Shown here piece by piece: positions 1 to 5,198 of a stretch of 6,336 nucleotides of DNA. This DNA is from Hyphomicrobiales bacterium. GTDB taxonomy: Bacteria; Pseudomonadota; Alphaproteobacteria; Micropepsales; Micropepsaceae. The notes under the pieces were generated by a model, which was not told the DNA's origin, made no database searches, and was given only the letters and a program-made list of their open reading frames with translations. Where the stretch lies: NCBI GenBank assembly GCA_017849395.1, contig JAFIHO010000083.1, positions 1 through 6,336 of the forward strand. Reading direction: 5' to 3'. How positions within the stretch are numbered: the first letter of the stretch is position 1; the number at the start of each line of letters is the position of its first letter. The position numbers and the translations under genes are program-made.

Positions 1-1
1 C

Positions 2-430
2 TATTACTGGATCACCGGGCGCGTGGATGACGTGATCAATGTGTCCGGCCATCGCCTGGGCACGGCGGAGATCGAGAGCGCGCTGGTGGCGCATATGCTG
101 GTGGCCGAGGCGGCGGTGGTGGGCTATCCGCACGACATCAAGGGCCAGGGCATCTATGCCTATGTGACCCTGAATGCGGGCGTGGAAGCTGGCGAGGCGC
201 TGGGCGCGGAGTTGAAGAAATTCGTCGCGGATGAGATCAGTCCCATCGCGCGGCCGGATGTGATCCAGTTCGCTCCGGGCCTGCCCAAGACGCGCTCGGG
301 GAAGATCATGCGGCGGATTCTGCGCAAGATCGCGGAAGGGGAGATTGGGAGTTTGGGGGATACGAGCACGCTGGCCGATCCGGCGGTCGTGGATGATCTG
401 GTCAAGAATGCAACGGGGAAAGCGAAATGA
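2..430 (+). CDS. acs: Acetyl-CoA synthetase, C-terminal part (5' end outside window)
   Basis: This is the C-terminal portion (about 142 residues) of AMP-forming acetyl-CoA synthetase, a cytosolic enzyme that activates acetate to acetyl-CoA through acetyl-AMP. The frame is open from base 2. It begins in the hinge motif ITGRVDDVINVSGHRLGT, where the Asp of GRVDD is the pivot between the adenylation and thioesterification conformations. It then shows the C-terminal subdomain with the A10 motif PKTRSGKIMRRILRKIA. The Lys of SGK (302-304) is the catalytic lysine that, in characterised Acs enzymes, is switched off by acetylation and restored by NAD-dependent deacetylase. The tail (LADPAVVDDLV) matches the usual end of the family, so the gene is not truncated at its 3' end. 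Its stop TGA (428-430) overlaps the start of the TIR gene as ATGA. Seen: motifs and overlap. Known: enzyme and acetylation control. The identity is secure; only the part outside the window is unseen. Confidence 0.96.
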   Translation, partial: YYWITGRVDDVINVSGHRLGTAEIESALVAHMLVAEAAVVGYPHDIKGQGIYAYVTLNAGVEAGEALGAELKKFVADEISPIARPDVIQFAPGLPKTRSGKIMRRILRKIAEGEIGSLGDTSTLADPAVVDDLVKNATGKAK

Positions 431-1230
431 ATGTTTTCATCAGTTGGTCCGGGGAGCCAAGCAGAACAATAGCCGAGCAATTTCGGCAATGGCTACCCAA
501 CGTCCTACAATATGTGAAACCCTATTTCACCCCAACTGACATTGACAAAGGTGCAAAATGGCAATCGGAAATAAGCAAGAAACTCGAAGAAAGCGCCATA
601 GGTATCATCATCGCCACAAAATCTAATATCCAGAAGCCTTGGATAAATTTTGAAGCGGGCGCCCTTTCTAAATCCATTGAGCGGAGCAGAGTTTGCACTG
701 TTCTATTTGGCGTTGAAAATACCGACCTGACAGGACCGCTCGCGTTATTTCAGTCAACAAATTTCAACGAAGACGAGTTCAGAAAACTATTGCTGGATAT
801 CAACAGAGCAAACGCGGATAATAAACTTGATGATGATATCGTTAAAAAAAGTTTCGAAAAATGGTGGCCCGATTTGCAGGAAGCCGTTTCAGACATAATG
901 GTAGAAAAAAAAGAAAAACTACCCAGCCAGGCAAAGGCGCGCCCAGATAGAGAATTGTTAGAAGAGATACTGTCCATAGCGCGCTCATTACGGATCGCTC
1001 AGGCGGATACAGATGCGAGGCAATCAGATGCCTGGAAATCCGCCGTGCAAAACTTTCTCAATCATAGGTCTAGCGAACACGCTGAGAGTCGAATTCTCGA
1101 TAAATGGCAAAATTTATCGTACCTCAAATTAATAACGGAGGAGGATGCCGCCAGACGTGAGAAGCTCCGCACGATTTTGGCCGGACTATCAGAAGACTCA
1201 GCGCCAAAAGACGACCCTAAATCGAGCTAA
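427..1230 (+). CDS. TIR-domain protein (TIR_2-like), putative NAD-cleaving defence or signalling protein
   Basis: This 267-residue soluble protein has an N-terminal TIR domain (about 1-155). Beta-A is NVFISWSG (2-9). The next helix and loop carry FTPTDIDKG (34-42) and WQSEISKKLEES (45-56). Strand GIIIATKSN is followed by PWINFEAGAL (71-80), in which Glu76 sits where TIR NADases keep the catalytic glutamate. The domain ends near FEKWWPDL (143-150). Residues 170-267 form a second, mostly helical, charged region that opens with RPDRELLEEILSIARSLR; I do not recognise it. No membrane segment or signal peptide is visible. Bacterial TIR proteins of this kind commonly degrade or rearrange NAD in anti-phage systems; activity here is inferred. 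The start ATG overlaps the acs stop and has GGGGA (415-419) 7 nt upstream. The stop overlaps the next start (TAATG). GC is about 44% against 60% or more around it, with AAA-, ATA- and TTA-rich codons, which suggests horizontal transfer. Confidence 0.88.
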   Translation: MNVFISWSGEPSRTIAEQFRQWLPNVLQYVKPYFTPTDIDKGAKWQSEISKKLEESAIGIIIATKSNIQKPWINFEAGALSKSIERSRVCTVLFGVENTDLTGPLALFQSTNFNEDEFRKLLLDINRANADNKLDDDIVKKSFEKWWPDLQEAVSDIMVEKKEKLPSQAKARPDRELLEEILSIARSLRIAQADTDARQSDAWKSAVQNFLNHRSSEHAESRILDKWQNLSYLKLITEEDAARREKLRTILAGLSEDSAPKDDPKSS

Positions 1231-1397
1231 TGTTTATTTTCCTCTGGATACTGGCCGCGATGGGTGTCGCCTATTGGGCGAAGATGAACGGGCGCAAGCC
1301 GTGGCTCTGGTTTGTACTGTCAGTGGTGATTTCGCCGCTGGGCGGGAGTATTGCTCTTTGGGCGTTTGACCGATTTGGGATCTGGCGGTCACAGTAG
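1230..1397 (+). CDS. Small predicted membrane protein, 55 residues
   Basis: The gene starts at ATG 1230-1232, sharing one base with the TIR stop (TAATG), and ends at TAG 1395-1397. The protein has two hydrophobic segments, about residues 2-16 (FIFLWILAAMGVAYW) and 25-46 (around WLWFVLSVVISPLGG), separated by the basic loop AKMNGRKP. A helical hairpin with the loop in the cytosol would fit. The pattern GR..W.WF.L...ISPL resembles small, widespread uncharacterised membrane proteins; I cannot name a function. No strong Shine-Dalgarno precedes the start, so translation probably depends on termination and reinitiation from the TIR gene. GC is about 56%, nearer to the chromosome than to the TIR gene. 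It may therefore be an old acs neighbour, although a partner role for the TIR protein is also possible. ATG at 1260 is an alternative start but would remove most of the first helix. Confidence 0.62.
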   Translation: MFIFLWILAAMGVAYWAKMNGRKPWLWFVLSVVISPLGGSIALWAFDRFGIWRSQ

Positions 1398-1400
1398 AAC

Positions 1401-1428
1401 TGTCATGCTCGCGAAAGCGGGAATGACA
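1401..1428. repeat. Palindromic hairpin repeat between convergent operons
   Basis: Arms TGTCATGCTCGC (1401-1412) and GCGGGAATGACA (1417-1428) pair over 12 positions with one mismatch (G1407/A1422) and one G-T wobble, around a GAAA tetraloop of the stable GNRA type. It fills most of the 42-bp gap between the ends of two convergent operons. The core CCCGCGAAAGCGGG with GTCAT/ATGAC ends is a short repeat I recall as common in proteobacterial intergenic regions; copy number here cannot be judged from one window. Neither side has a T-run, so it is not a canonical intrinsic terminator, but it could stabilise both 3' ends or help stop transcription from either direction. Confidence 0.75.
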
Positions 1429-1439
1429 AGTGAGGATGG

Positions 1440-1742
1440 TCAGCGCCCACCCGACATCGCGGCGTAGCCGTCCATGGTGGTGGCTAGGTCGATGTCCTTC
1501 TGGGTCACGCCGCCCGCGTCATGGGTGGCGAGGGTTACCTCCACCTTGTTGTAGACATTGAACCATTCGGGATGGTGGTCCATCGCGGCGGCCTTCAGGG
1601 CGCAGCGCGACATGAAACTGAAAGCGGCGTCGAAATCCACGAACTGGAATTTGCGGGTGATCGCCTCGCGACCCTGCGCCAACTGCCAGTCCGGCAGGCG
1701 CTTCAGGGCCGCGCGCAATTCGTCAATCGTCAACTTCGCCAT
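1440..1742 (-). CDS. phhB: Pterin-4a-carbinolamine dehydratase
   Basis: This 100-residue cytosolic enzyme dehydrates 4a-hydroxytetrahydrobiopterin to the quinonoid dihydropterin, recycling the cofactor of aromatic amino acid hydroxylases. The family signature is clear: DHHPEW (55-60), then YNKVEVTLATHDAGGVTQKDIDLA (64-87). The three active-site histidines of the family correspond to His56, His57 and His74. The length is normal for the family. I chose the ATG at 1742 because GGAGG lies 6 nt upstream; a start at 1772 would add ten residues (MSRLIPWRVP) without family support. The gene overlaps the 3' end of thpR by 20 nt and is last in the minus-strand operon. No phenylalanine hydroxylase gene is visible nearby, so the enzyme may serve another pterin reaction; many bacteria carry it outside a phhA cluster. 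Confidence 0.95.
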   Translation of the reverse strand: MAKLTIDELRAALKRLPDWQLAQGREAITRKFQFVDFDAAFSFMSRCALKAAAMDHHPEWFNVYNKVEVTLATHDAGGVTQKDIDLATTMDGYAAMSGGR

Positions 1743-2277
1743 AGGCACCCTCCAGGGGATAAGTCTGCTCAATACGGTAGACGCTGCCGTCGCTGGTCAG
1801 AACGCTGGAATAGAGACAGAACGCGCCGACTGTGAATTCGGTGCTGGTGTAGAGCGCGTGATAGGTCAGCCATTCGATCACCTTGCCCGGTTCTGGGTTG
1901 CGCATCCGCGCCAGGGTGACATGCGGGGTGAATTTGTGCGCGTCCAGCGGCTGGCCCACGCGGCGGATCGCGGTATCCACCTTTTTCTGAAGATGCTCCA
2001 GCGCGGTGTTGCGGCGGGCGCCGGCCCATAGCGCGTCGGGCTGCTTGTTGCCGAACTGGCCCACGCCATGCAGTTGCAGGTCGAAGGCGGGCGCGGCGAT
2101 AGCAGACAGAACATCGTCGATGGCGCGGGCGTCGCGGCCATCCACTTCGCCAATGAAGCGCAATGTGAGATGTAGCTGCTCACGCGACTGCCAGCGCGCG
2201 CCGGGCACGCCGCCTTGCAGCAGCATCAACGACTGCGCCACGGCTTCGGGGATGCTGAGGGCCACGAACAGTCTCAT
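1723..2277 (-). CDS. thpR: RNA 2',3'-cyclic phosphodiesterase (LigT/ThpR, 2H family)
   Basis: This 184-residue cytosolic protein belongs to the 2H phosphoesterase superfamily. It carries the two defining HxTx motifs, HLTL at 36-39 and HVTL at 119-122, each in its usual context (EQLHLTLRFIGEV and HKFTPHVTLARM). Characterised members hydrolyse 2',3'-cyclic phosphate RNA ends to 2'-phosphomonoesters and can ligate tRNA half-molecules in vitro; the physiological role is unsettled. The N-terminus MRLFVALSIP is typical, as is the length. The start ATG at 2277 overlaps the murJ stop as ATGA and has GGAGG 8 nt upstream (2286-2290, minus strand). A much longer upstream reading in this frame is Arg/Ala-rich shadow sequence inside murJ and is not used. 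It is third in the operon, with no evident functional link to murJ, so only shared expression is implied. Confidence 0.94.
   Translation of the reverse strand: MRLFVALSIPEAVAQSLMLLQGGVPGARWQSREQLHLTLRFIGEVDGRDARAIDDVLSAIAAPAFDLQLHGVGQFGNKQPDALWAGARRNTALEHLQKKVDTAIRRVGQPLDAHKFTPHVTLARMRNPEPGKVIEWLTYHALYTSTEFTVGAFCLYSSVLTSDGSVYRIEQTYPLEGAYGEVDD
1749..1753 (-). promoter_or_regulatory. Ribosome-binding site of the pterin dehydratase gene
   Basis: The minus strand reads GGAGG here, 6 nt before the ATG at 1742. This decides the start in favour of MAKLTIDEL over the upstream in-frame start at 1772. The site lies inside the end of thpR, so terminating thpR ribosomes may also feed this start. Confidence 0.75.
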
Positions 2278-3800
2278 CGCGACAGCCTCCCCAGGGGCAG
2301 GCTTTTGCGGAACAGCAGCACCGTGACGCCATAGCCCAGGGCCGCGAAGAACAGGGCCCCCAGAAGCGCGGTGATATCGGCGCCCCGTCCCGGCAGAATA
2401 TCCGCGCCCAGCCGCGCACCCGCAAAGGCGCCCAGCCCCGTCACAAGCGCCGCCAGAAGCGCGGCGGGCAGAGCGCGCAGAAAGCTTCTCTCGATGGTCA
2501 GGAGACCGCGGTGGCGGCCGAGCCATGTCAGCAGCGCGACATTGATCCAGGCGCCCAGCGCCGTGCCGAGCGCGATGCCCGCCACGCCCAGACCAAGGCC
2601 CCACACGAACAGGAATTTGAGCGCGATGTTCGCGGCCATCGCCGTGAGTGTGGCGCGCACCGGCGTCATCGTGTCGTGGCGCGCATAGAAGGTGGAGGCG
2701 ACGATGCGGATCATCGCCATGGCGGGAAGACCCACGCCATAGGCCGCAAGCGCCAGCGCCGCCAGCGCCGCCGCGCCCCGGTCGAACGCGCCATGCGCGA
2801 GATAGGCGCGCATGATGATGTCGGGAATGAGCAGGAAACTCGCCATGAAGGGCAAGGTGAGCAGCAAACTCATCGCTGCCGTGCGATTCTGCGCTGCGTG
2901 CGCGCCGCCGGTATCACCCTTGGCCAGCAGCGACGACATTTGCGGCAGCAGCACCGTGCCCAGTGCGATACCCAGCACGCCCAGCGGCAACTGGTTGATG
3001 CGGTCGGCGTAATAAAGCGCGGTCCGGCTTCCCACCGGCAGAAGGCTGGCCAGCATCGTGTCGATGAAGGGCGAGATCACCACACTGGCCGCGCCGATGG
3101 TCACCGCGCCGAAGGCTTTGAAACACTCCGCGATCTCCGGCGTCCAGCGCGGACATGTCAGTCGCAGCCACAGCCCATCCCGCGCGCCTGCCCACATAAT
3201 GAAGATGAGTTGCGCCACGCCCCCGATCAGCACGCCCCAGGCCGCCGCATAGGCCGCGTTCGGAAACCAGCGCCAGGCAATCAGCGTGGCGATCATCGAC
3301 AGGTTGAGCAGATTGGACCAGGCCGCGCCCGCCCAGAAACGGTCGATGGCGTTCAGCATCGCGGACAATCGCACCGCGACCCGGGTCAGGATGAGATAGG
3401 GGAAGGTCACGCGCGCCAGCGACACCGTCAGCGCGAACTGTTCCGGATTGTCGGCAAAGCCCGGCGCCAGCACATGGATGATGGCCGGCCCGACGATGAT
3501 GCCCAGCACCAGGCGCCCCACCTGCGCCGCCATCTGCCAGGCGAAGATGTCGTCGGCAAAACGCGCCGCCGCCGCGTCCTCTCCCTTCGCGCGCAGAGCG
3601 GCATAACGCGGCAGGAAGGCGGGATTGATGGTGCCCTCCCCGAAAATGGCGCGGAAATTGTTGGGGAACAGGAAGGCGACGAAGAACGCGTCCGACAGGA
3701 TGCCGCTGCCCAGCGTCCAGGCCAGCAGCGCGTCGCGCGCGAAGCCCGTGATACGCGACAGGAGCGTGAAGCCGCTGACGGACAGGAGCTTCCGAAGCAT
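2274..3800 (-). CDS. murJ: Lipid II flippase MurJ (MviN)
   Basis: This 508-residue inner-membrane protein of the MOP exporter superfamily moves undecaprenyl-linked peptidoglycan precursor (lipid II) to the periplasmic face. The family N-terminus is clear: LSRITGFARDA (15-25), SDAFFVAF (36-43), then FRAIFGEGTINPAF (49-62). Arg16, Arg22, Arg50 and Arg267 (in YYADRINQLPLGVLGIALGT) align with the functionally important E. coli residues Arg18, Arg24, Arg52 and Arg270, so the central cationic cavity appears intact. Successive hydrophobic stretches to the C-terminus fit the family's 14 helices, and the length is normal. The start ATG 3800 shares one base with the tesA stop (TGATG). No clear Shine-Dalgarno is present, so translation is likely coupled to tesA. 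The stop overlaps thpR. The gene is expected to be essential for cell-wall synthesis. Confidence 0.97.
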   Translation of the reverse strand: MLRKLLSVSGFTLLSRITGFARDALLAWTLGSGILSDAFFVAFLFPNNFRAIFGEGTINPAFLPRYAALRAKGEDAAAARFADDIFAWQMAAQVGRLVLGIIVGPAIIHVLAPGFADNPEQFALTVSLARVTFPYLILTRVAVRLSAMLNAIDRFWAGAAWSNLLNLSMIATLIAWRWFPNAAYAAAWGVLIGGVAQLIFIMWAGARDGLWLRLTCPRWTPEIAECFKAFGAVTIGAASVVISPFIDTMLASLLPVGSRTALYYADRINQLPLGVLGIALGTVLLPQMSSLLAKGDTGGAHAAQNRTAAMSLLLTLPFMASFLLIPDIIMRAYLAHGAFDRGAAALAALALAAYGVGLPAMAMIRIVASTFYARHDTMTPVRATLTAMAANIALKFLFVWGLGLGVAGIALGTALGAWINVALLTWLGRHRGLLTIERSFLRALPAALLAALVTGLGAFAGARLGADILPGRGADITALLGALFFAALGYGVTVLLFRKSLPLGRLSR

Positions 3801-4426
3801 CAGGGTGCGGCCAGTTTCTTGACCAGCGGCATCATGCGCGACACGATCACTTTCACCCCCGCCGGATTGGGATGCATGCCATCCGCCTGGTTGAGTTTGG
3901 GATTCAGCGCCACGCCATCCAGCATGAAGGGATAGAACAGGACCCCATATTGTTTGGCGAGGCGTGGATAGATGCCGTCGAACTGCTTCACATAGTCGTC
4001 GCCCAGATTGCGCTGGGCATACATGCCGACCAGCAGCACTTTCACCTTCGCGGCCTTCAGCTTGTCCAGGATGGCGCGCAGATTCTTTTCCGTCACATCG
4101 GGCGGGATGCCGCGCAGCATGTCGTTGGAGCCCATCTCGACAATCGCGGCGTCGGGGTGATCGGCCAGCGACCAGTCCAGCCGCGACAGGCCCGATGATG
4201 AGGTATCGCCCGACACGCCCGCATTGATCACGACGGCGTCGATCTTCTGCGCCTTCAATGCCGCCTGTAACTGCACGGGAAACTCGGTGCCGGGCGGCAG
4301 GCCATAGCCCTGGGTGAGGCTGGTGCCGAGCGCCAATATCTTTACCGGCGCGGCCATCGCGGGTCCGGCTACCAGCAAAGTGAAGATTATGCCAAGAAGA
4401 AGCTTGAAAGAGCGGGCCATCACCAC
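3800..4426 (-). CDS. tesA: Secreted SGNH/GDSL esterase (TesA-type arylesterase / lysophospholipase)
   Basis: This protein of about 206-208 residues is exported to the periplasm. A positively charged start (ARSFK), a hydrophobic core (LLLGIIFTLLVAG) and a likely signal peptidase site after AMA (23-25) form a Sec signal peptide. SGNH blocks are in order: GTSLTQGYGL (34-43, nucleophile Ser36), SGDTSSSG (72-79, block II Gly73), GSND (99-102, oxyanion Asn101) and DGMHPN (182-187, Asp182/His185). TesA-type enzymes hydrolyse acyl thioesters, aryl esters and lysophospholipids. Block I reads GTSL instead of GDSL; all catalytic residues remain. The start is uncertain: GTG 4426, GTG 4423 and ATG 4420 are consecutive. 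AAGG lies 7 nt before GTG 4426, favouring that one slightly. It is divergent from an ABC transporter of YbbA/YbbP type, the E. coli arrangement, and is first in the operon with murJ. Confidence 0.94.
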   Translation of the reverse strand: MVMARSFKLLLGIIFTLLVAGPAMAAPVKILALGTSLTQGYGLPPGTEFPVQLQAALKAQKIDAVVINAGVSGDTSSSGLSRLDWSLADHPDAAIVEMGSNDMLRGIPPDVTEKNLRAILDKLKAAKVKVLLVGMYAQRNLGDDYVKQFDGIYPRLAKQYGVLFYPFMLDGVALNPKLNQADGMHPNPAGVKVIVSRMMPLVKKLAAP

Positions 4427-4469
4427 AAAATCGCCTTAAGGCCCCCGGAACATCGCCACGTTATCCCAA
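4427..4469. promoter_or_regulatory. Divergent promoter region between tesA and the ABC transporter
   Basis: Only 43 bp separate the two divergent starts, so promoters for both operons must lie here or extend into the coding ends. A perfect 10-bp palindrome, GCCTTAAGGC (4433-4442), contains the AAGG that may serve as the tesA ribosome-binding site. A weak minus-strand promoter can be drawn: TTGTGC (4477-4472), 17 nt, then GATGTT (4454-4449). The plus-strand gene has no Shine-Dalgarno just before its ATG, so a leaderless or very short-leader mRNA is possible. The region is certain as a spacer; the individual promoter elements are guesses. Confidence 0.45.
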
Positions 4470-5186
4470 ATGCACAATCCCCCGCCTGCGCTTATTTTGG
4501 AAGAGGTAAGCCTGACGCTGAAAAGCGCTGCGGGCCCGGTGGACATTCTGTCAGGCGTTTCGCTGACCATTCCGGCGGGCCAGTCCATCGCCCTGACCGG
4601 ACCGTCGGGCTCGGGCAAATCGTCCCTGCTGATGGTGTCCGCGGGGCTGGAGCGCGCCAGCAGCGGCAAGGTGACCCTGTCGGGCACCGACATTACCCGC
4701 ATGGGCGAGGACAGCGCGGCGCGATTCCGGCGCGGCAAGGTCGGCATCGTGTTCCAGAGCTTCCACCTGATTCCCACCATGACGGCGATCGAGAATGTAG
4801 CGGTGCCGCTGGAGCTGATGGGCGTGGCCGACGCCTTCAAGCGGGCAGAGGATGAGTTGCGCCGGGTTGGGCTGGTCAAGCGCGCCGAGCATTATCCGGG
4901 GCAATTGTCGGGCGGCGAGCAGCAGCGTGTGGCGCTGGCGCGCGCGCTGGCGCCGGGGCCGCAGATTCTGTTCGCGGATGAGCCGACCGGCAATCTGGAT
5001 ACCGGCACGGGTGCGGGGATTGTTGAACTGATGTTCTCGCTCAATGCGGAGCGGGGGACGACGCTGTTCCTGGTGACGCATGAAGAGAGTCTGGCGAAGC
5101 GCTGCGACCGCATCGTGCGTCTGGCGGACGGGAAGATCATGTCGGATAGCGGAGCGGCTCCTTATCCTGAGCCCGTCGAAGGATGA
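4470..5186 (+). CDS. ybbA: ABC transporter ATPase (YbbA/LolD/MacB family)
   Basis: This 238-residue cytosolic nucleotide-binding subunit pairs with the FtsX-type permease encoded directly downstream. All ABC motifs are present: Walker A GPSGSGKS (44-51), Q-loop Gln96 in VFQSFHLIP, signature LSGGE (146-150), Walker B ILFADEP (166-172, catalytic Glu171), D-loop NLD (175-177) and H-loop His204. The VFQSFHLIPTMTAIENV region is typical of the mechanotransmission class that acts on envelope or lipoprotein substrates and does not carry solutes through a channel. The divergent tesA makes YbbA the best match. The start ATG 4470 fits the N-terminus, but no Shine-Dalgarno is visible. The last nine residues (APYPEPVEG, 230-238) are translated from a palindromic repeat and are not part of the ABC fold. 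The permease begins 12 nt after the stop. Confidence 0.93.
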   Translation: MHNPPPALILEEVSLTLKSAAGPVDILSGVSLTIPAGQSIALTGPSGSGKSSLLMVSAGLERASSGKVTLSGTDITRMGEDSAARFRRGKVGIVFQSFHLIPTMTAIENVAVPLELMGVADAFKRAEDELRRVGLVKRAEHYPGQLSGGEQQRVALARALAPGPQILFADEPTGNLDTGTGAGIVELMFSLNAERGTTLFLVTHEESLAKRCDRIVRLADGKIMSDSGAAPYPEPVEG

Positions 5187-5190
5187 GGAG
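5158..5190 (+). repeat. Palindromic repeat inside the 3' end of the ATPase gene
   Basis: Arms CTCCTTATCCT (5158-5168) and AGGATGAGGAG (5180-5190) pair over 11 bp with one wobble, around an 11-nt loop GAGCCCGTCGA. The core CCTGAGCCCGTCGAAGGATGAG is a repeat type I recall as very frequent in sphingomonads and other alphaproteobacteria. When read in this frame it gives the tail PYPEPVEG. It supplies the last residues and the stop codon (5184-5186) of the ATPase, and its right arm overlaps the ribosome-binding site of the next gene. Copy number in the genome cannot be seen from this window. Confidence 0.8.
5186..5190 (+). promoter_or_regulatory. Ribosome-binding site of the permease gene, within a hairpin arm
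   Basis: AGGAG ends 8 nt before the GTG at 5199 and decides that start; the nearer ATG at 5192 runs into TAG after three codons. The five bases are complementary to CTCCT at 5158-5162 in the palindromic repeat, so the site would be masked when the hairpin is folded and opened by ribosomes finishing the ATPase gene. Confidence 0.7.
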
Positions 5191-5198
5191 AATGAGAG

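Noticed and set aside
160..489. A minus-strand frame across acs and the TIR start
   Set aside because: It is antisense to the conserved acs C-terminus and shows no domain or ribosome-binding site.
1145..1369. A 74-codon plus-strand frame overlapping the TIR end and the small membrane gene
   Set aside because: It mixes the end of the TIR gene and the small gene out of frame, without hydrophobic pattern or motif. The 55-residue frame starting at 1230 has a coherent two-helix pattern and a start/stop overlap.
427..1397. A complete known Thoeris-type or CBASS-type defence operon
   Set aside because: No SIR2-like NADase, cyclic nucleotide synthase, SAVED, Argonaute or other known partner gene is adjacent. 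Only the TIR protein and a small membrane protein are present, so a named system cannot be claimed.
1401..1428. Canonical Rho-independent terminator
   Set aside because: The stem is strong, but neither strand has a T-run after it, so I call it a repeat with possible 3'-end function only.
2278..2604. N-terminal extension of the thpR frame upstream of ATG 2277
   Set aside because: The extension is Arg/Gly/Ala-rich and lies wholly inside murJ. ATG 2277 has a ribosome-binding site and gives the family's normal N-terminus.
2511..3935. A 474-codon open frame on the plus strand antisense to murJ
   Set aside because: Its product is dominated by Arg, His, Gln and Gly with no fold or motif, as expected for the complement of a GC-rich gene. 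murJ on the other strand has clear family residues throughout.
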